Positions 36,503 through 45,234 of a stretch of 64,000 bases of DNA are shown here, piece after piece; position 1 is the stretch's first letter; every line of letters begins with the position of its first letter. The notes beneath the pieces were generated by a model, which was not told where the DNA came from, did no database searches, and saw nothing but the letters and a program-made list of their open reading frames with translations. Source of the DNA: Taklimakanibacter sp050246735 (lineage in GTDB: Bacteria > Pseudomonadota > Alphaproteobacteria > Rhizobiales > Aestuariivirgaceae); contig JBFWVM010000014.1 in NCBI GenBank assembly GCA_050246735.1, forward strand, positions 62,001 through 126,000. The letters are read 5' to 3'. Made by a program: the position numbers and the translations under genes.

Positions 36503-37684
36503 ATGTTAGTCGTCATGACCGCCATCCCCAGCGACCAGTCCGTTCAAGGCCATCTCCTCGTGCTGATGGCGGGAATCGCCGCCGTCGGCATCCAGGCCCT
36601 GATGCTGTCGCCGCTGATGCCGGACATCGCATATGCGCTCGACGCCGGTCCGGCCGAGGTCGGCATCGCATCCGGCGCCTATGGCGTGGGCGTGGCGGTC
36701 TCGGCCCTTCTCGCGGCACCGCGGCTCGGCCAGTGGCCGAAGCGGCGGGCGATCCAGATCGCCTTCGCCGTCATGGCGGCGGGCCTCGTCCTGTGCGCGG
36801 CGGCCTTCGACTGGCGGGTCCTGGTCGCCGGCCAGCTGGTCACCGGCCTTGCCGCCGGCGTCATCATTCCCGGCACCTATGCCCTGACCGCCGACCTGAC
36901 ACCCGACCATATGCGCTCGCGCGCCATGGGACGGGTGATCACCGACTGGTCGGTGGCGATGGTGGGGGGCATCCCCCTTGCCGCGCTGGTCGCCGACCTT
37001 CTCAGCTGGCGCGGGACCTTCATCATCGTCGCGGGGCTCGCCGCCGTCATGATCTTCGGCATCGGCCTCCTGCCGCTCGCCCGAGGCGCGGCGGCGTCAC
37101 GGCCGGTGTCTTACGCCCGGGCGCTCGCGGTCAAAGGCATACCGCTCGTGCTGTTCGCGACCTTCGTGAACATGATCGCCTTCTATCAGGTCTATACGTT
37201 CATCGGCGACCATGTGCGCCACCTGCACGGCGCCGGCGCCTGGCTCGGCGGGCTTCTCGCCTGCTCCTATGGCGTGGGCTTCGGCCTGGCGGTGTTCCTG
37301 GACGGCTGGATCGATCGCATCGGACCGGCGCGGCTGATGGCGGCCTCGCTCCTCGCCCTCGGCGTCAACTACATCCTGCTGCCGCTGGCGACGCTCAATA
37401 TCGTGACGGCGGTCGCCTATCCGCTGGTCTGGGGTCTGGTGCAGCATGTCGGCATGAACACGCTCGTCTCCTTTATCGGCGCCGCACCCCAGGCCGAGCG
37501 CTCGACGGCCATGGGGCTCTTCTCCTTCATCACCTATGTGGCGGTGGGATTGGGCGGTGCGGTCTATGGCAGCGTCTATGCGGCGCACGGCTTCTTCGCC
37601 AACACCATCGCCGCCACCGCGACCCTGTGGATCGGCGCCCTGGTGGTGTTCCTGCTGATGCCGAAGGTCAGGGCCGGAGCTTAG
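36503..37684 (+). CDS. MFS transporter (drug/metabolite exporter type)
   Basis: 393 residues with twelve hydrophobic segments. GLAAGVIIPGTYALTADLTPDHMRSRAMGRVITDWSVAMVGGIPLAAL contains the motif-C/A features of DHA1-type exporters, and a ERSTAMGLFSFITYVAVGLGGAVYG segment is in the second half. The start at 36503 (MLVVMTAIPSD) or at the ATG at 36515 are both possible. The divergent Lrp-type gene suggests it exports an amino acid or related metabolite in response to its level (inference). Confidence 0.9.
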   Translation: MLVVMTAIPSDQSVQGHLLVLMAGIAAVGIQALMLSPLMPDIAYALDAGPAEVGIASGAYGVGVAVSALLAAPRLGQWPKRRAIQIAFAVMAAGLVLCAAAFDWRVLVAGQLVTGLAAGVIIPGTYALTADLTPDHMRSRAMGRVITDWSVAMVGGIPLAALVADLLSWRGTFIIVAGLAAVMIFGIGLLPLARGAAASRPVSYARALAVKGIPLVLFATFVNMIAFYQVYTFIGDHVRHLHGAGAWLGGLLACSYGVGFGLAVFLDGWIDRIGPARLMAASLLALGVNYILLPLATLNIVTAVAYPLVWGLVQHVGMNTLVSFIGAAPQAERSTAMGLFSFITYVAVGLGGAVYGSVYAAHGFFANTIAATATLWIGALVVFLLMPKVRAGA

Positions 37685-37746
37685 GCCGGCGTGTCACGAC
37701 GAGATCGGTCGCAAGCGGCGGACGCTGGCGGACCACATCCGGAGAC

Positions 37747-37812
37747 TGCCCGATCAGGCGCAACATCAACGCAAAGGGCGAGTGGGTCTATCACGCGCCA
37801 TGGTCGAAGCGC
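37747..37812 (+). pseudogene. Remnant of a thermonuclease/ExoI-type gene tail
   Basis: In one plus-strand frame the DNA reads CPIRRNINAKGEWVYHAPWSK, close to the conserved C-terminal IKGNIxxKGExxYHxP motif of SNase-type nuclease/ExoI-like proteins. No start, no nuclease core and no downstream continuation are present, so it is a fragment. It overlaps the 3' end of the antisense GlxA/AraC-type gene and marks the edge of the AT-rich island. Confidence 0.5.
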
Positions 37813-38794
37813 TCTGGATATAAGGCCGCGAAAGGGTCGTCCTCCAGCGCAACCTGTAGCTGGAAGGAGATACACCGAAATGCCGTTGAAACGATCTGGA
37901 AAATGTCGAGGTTGAAGAGAAGCCGCTGGCCGCCGCAACAGTTGCAATCGAAGAGTCGGTGTGCAGCAGCAACTGGCGCGATCGGTTCAGACGAAGACTG
38001 AGAAAGTATTTTCCGGGAGAACAATTCAGATATTGCTGCGATAGATATTCCAGTTGTCTCCGTGAGATCTTCAGCGTTCGCGTCAGTTCGTCGATCTTTG
38101 GAGCCTGTTCGATCTGCTCATTCATTTTTCTTATGAGGCGTCCAAGAAGAGGATGTTGATCCCAAGGTTCCAGTTCAGCAAGGTGCCGCTGAGGAGTTGC
38201 AGGTGAACGGAAACCCGATGTCAGCATTTCGTTGCTGACGACGCGAGTTAGATCCGGGCCGAGGCGCTCGGTGATGAAAGCCATCATCATATCAAGCGAT
38301 GCCGTGTGGCCTCCGCACGTCATCAAGTTGCGGTCGATGCTGTAAAGTTCCTCGGTGGCCCGTATCTCCGACCACTTTTCCAGGAACGCCGGCAGCATTT
38401 CCCAGTGAACCGATACCCTGCGATCCTTCACCAGGCCGGCTTCAGCCAGTAGCACGACACCGATGTCCACAGCGCAAAGGATGCTTCCATGGCGCTCAAA
38501 CCGGCGAAATCCCTTAAAAAGTGCGTTTTTGACAACCCGCGGCTGGTCGTAAGAAGCCACCAGGCACGCCATGGATGGCCTCTGCACATCGGTGAGGGCG
38601 CGTTGCACCGTAATGACCAGGCCATTGCTTGCTTTGACGTCCTTTCCGTCGACGCTCGCAAAATAATGTTCGAATAAGCTGCTTCCACTGAGACGGTTGG
38701 CGGCTCTGAGAGGCTCGATCAACAGAAGCGCGGAAAGCAGGCTGGAGTTGGGAGTTACAACTACAGCCACCTCAAGCCTGTCGTTGTTTCGCAT
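37766..38794 (-). CDS. GlxA/CdhR-like AraC-family regulator of the island
   Basis: 342 residues from the ATG at 38794, which has a GAGG site eight bases upstream. The N-terminal DJ-1/GATase1-like sensor (about 8-190) contains PNSSLLSALLLIEPLRAANRL, VASYDQPR and AVDIGVVLLAEAGL, with Asp where an active GATase would have its Cys. The C-terminal AraC domain has two helix-turn-helix motifs (IDELTRTLKISRRQLEYLSQQYL and IATVAAASGFSSTSTFSRSFQRHFGVSPSSYR). It resembles the carnitine-type regulator at 52917. The last 27 residues run over older DNA and look unrelated to the family. It is divergent from the oxidoreductase gene it probably controls. Confidence 0.88.
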   Translation of the reverse strand: MRNNDRLEVAVVVTPNSSLLSALLLIEPLRAANRLSGSSLFEHYFASVDGKDVKASNGLVITVQRALTDVQRPSMACLVASYDQPRVVKNALFKGFRRFERHGSILCAVDIGVVLLAEAGLVKDRRVSVHWEMLPAFLEKWSEIRATEELYSIDRNLMTCGGHTASLDMMMAFITERLGPDLTRVVSNEMLTSGFRSPATPQRHLAELEPWDQHPLLGRLIRKMNEQIEQAPKIDELTRTLKISRRQLEYLSQQYLNCSPGKYFLSLRLNRSRQLLLHTDSSIATVAAASGFSSTSTFSRSFQRHFGVSPSSYRLRWRTTLSRPYIQSASTMARDRPTRPLR

Positions 38795-38822
38795 TTCCGA
38801 TCCTCGACAAATCTGACGCCCC

Positions 38823-38851
38823 TTGCGCAAAGGGACACGCCAATTGCGCAA
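38823..38851. promoter_or_regulatory. Paired TTGCGCAA palindromes, candidate regulator sites
   Basis: TTGCGCAA occurs at 38823-38830 and at 38844-38851, 21 bases apart (two helical turns), in the 123-base divergent region between the GlxA-type regulator and the oxidoreductase. A partial copy (TTCGCAA) lies near 38889. Two same-face sites fit a two-motif AraC-type activator; binding is inferred. Confidence 0.5.
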
Positions 38852-38917
38852 ACGGCAAAGTGTTCAAGACAAGCCGCCACTAGCTTTCTTCGCAAGGGTT
38901 ATCGCTTTGCGAGCGAA

Positions 38918-40870
38918 ATGCAAATGCATCTGCCTCACTTGTCATCTCCCATCGGGATTCGCGGAAAGCGGTTCAAGAATCGGATTTTTTCGAGCGGACA
39001 CCAGACGGTGCTCGTGAATGACGGGGTGCCCAACGAGGCGCTGGTCGCCTACCATGAAGCCAGGGCGCGCGGCGGAGTTGGACTGATCGTAGCCGAGATT
39101 GGCGCCGTTCACGAGACGGCTTTCTTCAGTACACACACCATAGAGGCTTACAGCGACCGCTGCATCGCGGGATATCGCAAGCTGGCAGACATGGCGCGTC
39201 GCTATGACTGCAGGATATTCGGTCAGCTTTTCCACCCTGGCAGAGAGGTTTACGGAGTGCTCCCCGATGGTCGGCGCCCGGTCGCCTACGGCCCATCGGC
39301 AATACCCGCCGAGCGTTACCTGACCGCCAGCCGGCCGATGACCCGAACCATGATCGCCGAGGTCGTTGCGGCCTATGGGAAGGCGGCCGCGCGGCTGAAG
39401 GAGGCCGGCCTCGACGGCGCCGAGGTTGTAGCGAGCCATGGCTACCTGCCAGCCCAGTTCCTGAATCCGAGGGTGAACCTCCGGACGGACGACTATGGCG
39501 GGTCCGAACAGAACCTCCGTCGCTTTCTGGAAGAAGTACTGCGCGCCGTTCGGCGAGCCGTGGGAACCGACTTCATCGTGGGGCTGCGCATCTCCGCGGA
39601 CGAACGCACCGAGGAAGGGCTCAGCACGGACGAAATCCTTCGTGCCTTGCAAGCGATCGACCGGGAGTCGTTGATCGATTATGCAAGCTTGGTCGCCGGG
39701 ACGTCCAACAGCAACGGCGGAGCTATCCACATCGTGCCGCCGATGCGGATGCCTCAAGCCTATATTGCGGAAACCTCTGGACGCATCAGATGCGCGCTTG
39801 GCGTTCCGGTGATGCTTACCGGTCGCATCAACCAGCCACAAATCGCTGAACAAGTACTAAAATCAGGTCAAGCGGACATGTGCGGTATGACGCGCGCAAT
39901 GATCGCAGACCCCGAAATGCCCAACAAGGCTTTCTCCGCCAAGCTTGATGACATTCGGGCATGTATTGGGTGCAATCAAGCGTGCATCCACCACATGCAG
40001 ATCGATGCGCCGATATCGTGCATTCAGCGACCGGAGACCGGGCGCGAGCTCAAGTTTGGAACGATGTCACCTGCACTCAAGGTCAAGCGGGTGGTGGTCG
40101 TTGGCGGTGGTCCGGCCGGCATGAAAGCCGCCGTCACGGCAGCTGCTCGTGGTCATTTGGTGACGCTCTATGAACGGCGATCGCAACTCGGAGGGCAAGG
40201 CCGGCTCGCACAGACCCTTCCCGGTCGAGAGGAGTTCGGAGGACTCGTTACGAACCTGGTCCGGGAATTGCAGATCATCGGTGTGAATTGCGTCACCGGA
40301 CGATACGTCGACAGGGATGCCCTCGAAGAAATTGATCCGGATGTAGTTGTTCTCGCGACCGGAGCAAAGCCGCGCAGACTGGATCCCGAACGCTATGGGA
40401 ATGTCCTGGATCCGTGGCAGGTGCTGGACGGAAGCAATTCAGTCGGAACGAATGTCGTTGTCGCAGACTGGAAAGGGGACTGGATTGGCTTTGGACTAGC
40501 CGAGCGTCTGGCCCGCCGGGGGCATCACGTCCGATACTTCGCATCATCAGCCATCGCCGGACAATCAATGCAATCCTACCTCAGGGATCAGTGGGTTGGA
40601 ATTCTCGCCGATCTCGGAGTGCCGATAATCACTTATCACCGCTTCTATGGCACGCAGGATGGAACGGCGTACTTCCAGCACACGGTCACCGAAGGTCCGT
40701 TAGAGATATCCGGCGTCGATAGCGTGATCGTATCCGCGGGGCATGAGAGCGTCGAGCTGTCGGGCGTGGACAGCATTCGGGCGGAAGTTCTGACAATTGG
40801 AGACGCACTGCTTCCGCGGACGGCCGAAGAGGCCATCTACGAGGGCTTTGAAGCCGGCTTAAAGATATGA
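38918..40870 (+). CDS. Old-yellow-enzyme/trimethylamine-dehydrogenase-type flavoprotein
   Basis: 650 residues in three parts. About 1-340 is an FMN TIM barrel (SSPIGIRGKRFKNRIFSSGHQ, GRISADERTEEG-like segments). Near 350-372 is a four-Cys 4Fe-4S motif in CIGCNQACIHHMQIDAPISC, spaced C-x2-C-x3-C-x11-C. About 387-650 is an FAD/NAD-binding half (VVVVGGGPAGMKAAVTAAARGH). The family includes trimethylamine and dimethylamine dehydrogenases, histamine dehydrogenase, N-methylproline demethylases and 2,4-dienoyl-CoA reductase. Codon use and AT content differ from flanking genes. The substrate is unknown; with this context an N-methylated amine is my leading guess. Confidence 0.85.
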   Translation: MQMHLPHLSSPIGIRGKRFKNRIFSSGHQTVLVNDGVPNEALVAYHEARARGGVGLIVAEIGAVHETAFFSTHTIEAYSDRCIAGYRKLADMARRYDCRIFGQLFHPGREVYGVLPDGRRPVAYGPSAIPAERYLTASRPMTRTMIAEVVAAYGKAAARLKEAGLDGAEVVASHGYLPAQFLNPRVNLRTDDYGGSEQNLRRFLEEVLRAVRRAVGTDFIVGLRISADERTEEGLSTDEILRALQAIDRESLIDYASLVAGTSNSNGGAIHIVPPMRMPQAYIAETSGRIRCALGVPVMLTGRINQPQIAEQVLKSGQADMCGMTRAMIADPEMPNKAFSAKLDDIRACIGCNQACIHHMQIDAPISCIQRPETGRELKFGTMSPALKVKRVVVVGGGPAGMKAAVTAAARGHLVTLYERRSQLGGQGRLAQTLPGREEFGGLVTNLVRELQIIGVNCVTGRYVDRDALEEIDPDVVVLATGAKPRRLDPERYGNVLDPWQVLDGSNSVGTNVVVADWKGDWIGFGLAERLARRGHHVRYFASSAIAGQSMQSYLRDQWVGILADLGVPIITYHRFYGTQDGTAYFQHTVTEGPLEISGVDSVIVSAGHESVELSGVDSIRAEVLTIGDALLPRTAEEAIYEGFEAGLKI

Positions 40871-40975
40871 CCAGTAAAAAAATATCGCAATGAGCACGCT
40901 GCTCGTCACGCTTTTGTCAAAGTCCGCGCTGCTCGCGAGCGCATGGCCCAGTCCACATAAATGGAGGAGGAGACG

Positions 40976-42586
40976 ATGACCAACAATGGTAAAATGATGC
41001 TACTCGAGTTTCTCGACAAGAGCCGATCGAAGCTCGACAGGAGAGAGTTTATCCAACATGCACTGGCGGCCGGCGTCAGCATCGCCACAGCGGATGTCAT
41101 GCTATCTACAGGCGCCCGTGCTCAGCCAAAAAAGGGCGGAAACTTTCGCCTCGGTCTCGGGCATGGGTCAACGACCGATACGCTCGATCCAGGCACTGCA
41201 CCAGACCAGTTCACCCAGGCCGGCTTTGGCGGAGGCACCCTTTCAAATGCTTTGACCGAAGTGAATGCCAAAGGCGAAATCACCGGCGACATAGCGGAGA
41301 GCTTTGAATCAACCAATGGAGCCAGGACATGGGCTTTCAAGTTGAGGAAGGACATCGTGTTTCACAACGGAAAGCCCCTGACGCCAGATGATGTGATTGC
41401 TTCGATATCGCATCACCGCACCGAAGGCTCAACATCGGCCGCAAAATCCATGCTTGCCGCCATCAGGAGCATAAGGGCCGATGGACCGGATCTCGTCGTC
41501 TTCGAACTTGAAGGTGGAAACGCGGATTTCCCGTATATCACATCTGACTACAAATTGCCGATCATGCCTGCGAACGCAGACGGCACGGCAGACTGGCGGT
41601 CCGGCGTGCGAACGGGCCCGTATGTCCTCGAGAAATTTGAGCCGGGTATCCGAGCATCGTTTACAAAGAACCCCAATTATCACTGGTCGGACAGGGGATG
41701 GTTCGATCGGGTGGAGTTCCTTTCGATCACGGACATCACCGCGCGCACCAACGCTCTTGCCACCAACGAAATCGACTATATGGATGAATGTGACCTACGC
41801 ACGATAAATCTTCTCGGACGCAGCCCGGACGTTCAAATCCTCGAAACGACCGGCTTCGGACACTATACATTTCCCATGACGGTGACGCAGAAGCCTTTCG
41901 ACGATGTCAATGTCAGGCTGGCGCTGAAATACTCGATAGACCGAGAGGATATCAAACAAAAGATCTATGCGGGACGCGGACGGGCCGGGAATGACAACCC
42001 GATCGCGCCAACCGTGAAGTTCGGCATCGATCCGCAGCCGAAGCATGTCTACGATCCAGTAATGGCCAGGTCCTATCTGAAAAAGGCAGGCATGGATAGC
42101 TTGTCTGTCGACTTGAATGTCTCCGATGCGGCTTTTGCGAACTGTGTGGATGCAGCGCTCTTGTGGAAGGAACATGCAAGAGCCTGCAATATCGATATCA
42201 ACGTCGTGAAGGAGCCGGTTGACGCGTACTGGGACAACGTATGGATGAAGAAGCCATTCACCGCGGCCTATTGGAACGGCCGTCCGTCGGTGGACTGGAT
42301 GTTGTCGACGGCATATGCCGCAGGTGCCACGTGGAACGATACGTTCTGGGACAACCCGAAATTCAACGAATTGCTCGTCACGGCACGTGCGGAAATTAAC
42401 GAGAGCCGCCGCGCGGCGATGTACGCTGAATTGCAACAAATACTACACGATGACGGCGGAGTAATCGTGCTTCTGTTTAATTCCTACGTAGACGCTCACA
42501 CAAAGCGCCTCGCGCATGGCGAAGTGGCCGGAAATTTCCCACTCGACGGCATGAAAATCACCGAACGGTGGTGGTTTGCCACGTGA
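40976..42586 (+). CDS. Tat-exported family-5 (peptide/opine-type) ABC solute-binding protein
   Basis: 536 residues. The ATG at 40976 is preferred over 40961 because GGAGGAGGAG just before it is a strong ribosome binding site. A twin-arginine-type signal (LDRREFIQHALAAGVSIATA, about residues 21-45) is followed by the SBP_bac_5 fold: GGTLSNALTEVNAKGEITGDIAESFE and TWAFKLRKDIVFHNGKPLTPDDV. It should bind a peptide, opine or other oligomeric solute in the periplasm. No permease or ATPase genes lie nearby, so it either uses a transporter encoded elsewhere or acts as a receptor. Confidence 0.9.
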   Translation: MTNNGKMMLLEFLDKSRSKLDRREFIQHALAAGVSIATADVMLSTGARAQPKKGGNFRLGLGHGSTTDTLDPGTAPDQFTQAGFGGGTLSNALTEVNAKGEITGDIAESFESTNGARTWAFKLRKDIVFHNGKPLTPDDVIASISHHRTEGSTSAAKSMLAAIRSIRADGPDLVVFELEGGNADFPYITSDYKLPIMPANADGTADWRSGVRTGPYVLEKFEPGIRASFTKNPNYHWSDRGWFDRVEFLSITDITARTNALATNEIDYMDECDLRTINLLGRSPDVQILETTGFGHYTFPMTVTQKPFDDVNVRLALKYSIDREDIKQKIYAGRGRAGNDNPIAPTVKFGIDPQPKHVYDPVMARSYLKKAGMDSLSVDLNVSDAAFANCVDAALLWKEHARACNIDINVVKEPVDAYWDNVWMKKPFTAAYWNGRPSVDWMLSTAYAAGATWNDTFWDNPKFNELLVTARAEINESRRAAMYAELQQILHDDGGVIVLLFNSYVDAHTKRLAHGEVAGNFPLDGMKITERWWFAT

Positions 42587-42603
42587 CCCGCTTTGCGCGG
42601 GTC
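42585..42603 (+). other. Stem-loop at the end of the solute-binding-protein gene
   Basis: GACCCGC (42585-42591) and GCGGGTC (42597-42603) form a 7-bp stem with a TTTGC loop that includes part of the stop codon. There is no T-run after it, so it is a weak terminator or an mRNA-stabilising stem. The rest of 42604-42794 holds one small frame and no recognised gene. Confidence 0.5.
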
Positions 42604-42648
42604 GCGGAAATGCGGTGCAAGTTTGGAAGCTAAGCCTTTCGAGGAGCA

Positions 42649-42783
42649 ATGCCAATGCTGACGGACGCCTGGAGGCCTGCAGCCCGGCGGCGGCTGAGCG
42701 CTCGCCAACCAGGCGGTGCGGAAAGAGCCCGGATCGGACCCCTTCCGCTCAGCGTTCAGAGCACGTTCTCCTTGAAAGGCTAG
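42649..42783 (+). CDS. Possible 44-residue small ORF
   Basis: A GAGGAG site stands two bases before an ATG opening 44 codons (MPMLTDAWRPAARRRLSARQ...), ending 11 bases before the transketolase subunit. It is richer in G+C and Arg than the surrounding island. No family is recognised. It may be chance, or a scar of genes lost between the binding protein and the transketolase. Confidence 0.2.
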   Translation: MPMLTDAWRPAARRRLSARQPGGAERARIGPLPLSVQSTFSLKG

Positions 42784-42794
42784 GGGACACGAAA

Positions 42795-43688
42795 ATGGTT
42801 GCGCAATCAAATCCACTGTCCGGGGCCCCGAGAGGTAATTTCGCTCCTACGCCGGAAGTCGTCCGGACTCTAAAGGAGAGGGCGCGGTTTATTCGATTGG
42901 AAACTATTCGGCTTATCGAGATAGCGAAAACGGGGCACTATACATCCGTATTCTCGGCGGCTGAGATTTTTGCGAGCCTCTACTACGATGTGATGAATAT
43001 CCGCCGCGGAGAACCGCACTGGGCTTCGCGCGACCGCTTCACCATCGGCAAGGGGCACGCCGCGGTTGGTTTGTTCCCGATCTATGCCGATTTAGGTTTC
43101 TTCCCCAGGCATTGGCTCGATAACTACACGCGACTTGGCTGCCCGCTTGGGGATCATCCTGATATGCGAAAGGTTCCCGGAGTGGACTTTTCCTCGGGCT
43201 CGATCGGACATGCATTGTCGAATGCCCTGGGAATGGTGCTCGCGCAACGCTGGACGAATGAGGAATATAAGGTGTTTTGCGTGATGGGAGATGGAGAAAT
43301 GCAGGAAGGGCAGGTTTGGGAGGCCGCCCTCAGCGCATCGCATCAAAAGGCGTGCAATTTAATCGCGATCGTGGACCGAAATGGCTATCAGCTCGATGGC
43401 AGGGTGGATGATGTCCTGAGCATAGAACCGCTTGACGACAAGTGGCGGGCGTTTGGTTGGGAAGTTCATATCGTGGATGGCCATGATATCGCACAAGTGA
43501 CGGAGTTGCTGCGCAGGATCAGAGCGGACGATCATAGAAAGAAGCCGTGCGTGGTCATAGCGAACGCGATAAAGGGTAAGGGCGTCTCTTATATGGAGGC
43601 TGATCCTGGTTGGCATTTGGGATATCTTGACCCCGCAGATGCCGCTAATGCGATCGCCGAAATCGATGCCGGCGAGGGCCTGGCATGA
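42795..43688 (+). CDS. Transketolase, N-terminal subunit
   Basis: 297 residues carrying the thiamine-diphosphate (PP) half of a split transketolase: RDRFTIGKGHAAVGLFPIYADLG, FSSGSIGHALSNALGMVLAQR and the ThDP/Mg motif MGDGEMQEGQVWEAALSASHQKACNLIAIVDRNGYQ. It pairs with the next gene, overlapping it by four bases (ATGA). Split transketolases occur in sugar and sulfosugar pathways as well as in housekeeping roles. An AGGGGA site precedes the ATG. Which two-carbon donor it uses cannot be told. Confidence 0.92.
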   Translation: MVAQSNPLSGAPRGNFAPTPEVVRTLKERARFIRLETIRLIEIAKTGHYTSVFSAAEIFASLYYDVMNIRRGEPHWASRDRFTIGKGHAAVGLFPIYADLGFFPRHWLDNYTRLGCPLGDHPDMRKVPGVDFSSGSIGHALSNALGMVLAQRWTNEEYKVFCVMGDGEMQEGQVWEAALSASHQKACNLIAIVDRNGYQLDGRVDDVLSIEPLDDKWRAFGWEVHIVDGHDIAQVTELLRRIRADDHRKKPCVVIANAIKGKGVSYMEADPGWHLGYLDPADAANAIAEIDAGEGLA

Positions 43689-44665
43689 AAGAAGCTCTGT
43701 CGCCGAATTCCTGGCAGTATCGCGGCCTAAATGCCGCTAACCCGGGTCTTGACCACCTGTCGAACGGGATCATCGAACTGGTCAAGGCAGGTCACAATGT
43801 CGTGGCGGGATCGGCAGATCTCAAATATTCGAACGGGCTAAACCGGTTCGCAGAGGCTTACCCGGATCGCTACATCTCCTTCGGCATATCGGAGCAGAAT
43901 ATGGTAAGCACTGCCGCTGGGCTTGCCTCTTGCGGCGTTGTCCCCTTTATCGCGACTTTCGCATCGTTTCTGGCATTGCTGGCATGTGAGCAGATACGAA
44001 TGGACGTCGCATATTGCGCGCAACCGGTCCGGCTTATCGGCCACCATACCGGAATATCACTGGGTTTCTACGGAACGTCTCACCATGCGACTGAGGACAT
44101 CGGGACCATGCGGTCCATCGCCGGCTTGGCGGTCATATCGCCGGCAGATGGATTCCAACTGGAGGCCGCGATCCGGGCATCGGGTGAATATGACGGTCCC
44201 ATCTATTTTCGGACAGGCCGCGGACGCGACCCCGTAGTCTATAAAGAGGGATACAAGTTCGAATTTGGGAAAGCTACCGAACATCTTGTCGGCGAAGAGC
44301 TGACGATTATAGCTTGTGGAATGGCTGTGCACGGAGCTCTTGAGGCGGCCAAAGACCTCAACGCCGCCGGTCGTTCGGTGGGCGTAATTGATATGGCATC
44401 AATCAAGCCTGTAGATGTACTTGCCATATGTAAGGCATCAGAGAGGACAAAAAAGATCATGACGGTGGAGGAGCACAATGTAGTCGGGGGGCTCGGCGCA
44501 GCAGTGGCCGAAGTGCTTGCCGAACAGGGCAGTGCCGCAAGACTGAAAAGACATGGAATTCCGGATCAATTCAGCCTCATCGCTCCTCCGTCCCATTTAT
44601 ATGCTCACTACAAGCTTGACGCACCGGGTATCAGGATGGTCGCCGAGGAGTTTCTGCGATCCTGA
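43685..44665 (+). CDS. Transketolase, C-terminal subunit
   Basis: 326 residues with the pyrimidine-binding half: DRYISFGISEQNMVSTAAGLASCGVVPFIATFASFLA has the catalytic Glu and the phenylalanine stack, and the C-terminal transketolase_C domain is near 195-320 (IMTVEEHNVVGGLGAAVAEVLAE). The gene overlaps the N-terminal subunit by four bases, so the subunits should be made together and form a heterotetramer. It lies within the AT-rich island. Confidence 0.92.
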   Translation: MKEALSPNSWQYRGLNAANPGLDHLSNGIIELVKAGHNVVAGSADLKYSNGLNRFAEAYPDRYISFGISEQNMVSTAAGLASCGVVPFIATFASFLALLACEQIRMDVAYCAQPVRLIGHHTGISLGFYGTSHHATEDIGTMRSIAGLAVISPADGFQLEAAIRASGEYDGPIYFRTGRGRDPVVYKEGYKFEFGKATEHLVGEELTIIACGMAVHGALEAAKDLNAAGRSVGVIDMASIKPVDVLAICKASERTKKIMTVEEHNVVGGLGAAVAEVLAEQGSAARLKRHGIPDQFSLIAPPSHLYAHYKLDAPGIRMVAEEFLRS

Positions 44666-44734
44666 GATGGCTTGAGCAAAGCGAAACCGAGACGATTGTT
44701 GATTACGCCAATTGCGGAGAAAGACGGATGAGCC

Positions 44735-45085
44735 ATGACCAAAGTTGAGATGTTTCGTCCTGAGACGCTGGAAAAAGCGTTCAGCACGCGCGGGACTTGT
44801 CTCCACGAATTTGTCAACGAGCAGAACGGGTCGACGTTTGCGTCTGGCATCGTTTATTTCCATGACGTGAATTACGAATGGACGCTCTGGTACGACGAAA
44901 TGCTCATATGCGTCGATCCAGGTGGAGGTTTTGAGGTTGTCGTCGGCGAGGATATTTATTCCTTGAGTAAGGGTGACTCTGTTTGGCTTCCGAAAGATAC
45001 GCCGTTGACTTATCGGTCCAAGGGTTTGGCGATCGCGTACTATGCGGTGTCGCCGGCTGATTGGAAGAAGCGTGCGCCTGGCTAG
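44735..45085 (+). CDS. Cupin-type (EutQ-like) small protein
   Basis: 116 residues. A single cupin barrel is suggested by YDEMLICVDPGGGFEVVVGEDIYSLSKGDSVWLPKDTPLTYRSKGLAIAYYAV. The usual metal-binding His residues of active cupins are not evident. It resembles the EutQ/DUF861-like proteins. It may bind or stabilise the pathway's substrate. It is the last gene of the AT-rich block, 69 bases after the transketolase subunit; the next gene is convergent. Confidence 0.72.
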   Translation: MTKVEMFRPETLEKAFSTRGTCLHEFVNEQNGSTFASGIVYFHDVNYEWTLWYDEMLICVDPGGGFEVVVGEDIYSLSKGDSVWLPKDTPLTYRSKGLAIAYYAVSPADWKKRAPG

Positions 45086-45234
45086 TTTTACTATTAACAC
45101 ATTTGAATACATTGCAAGGTTTCGCGCGCCAGGCTTCAGGTTCGTGATCTCAATGCCGTTCCTTACGGGTCACAAAGTTAAGTGCACTGTCACCGAAATC
45201 GAGATCGTATGAAGATTGCATAAGGGTGCGGTTT

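Noticed and set aside
37685..45234. Flanking direct repeats or att sites for the AT-rich island
   Set aside because: GTCAC and GAGATCG-like words occur near both ends, but no repeat of useful length was found and no integrase or tRNA gene is present, so the mode of entry remains unknown.
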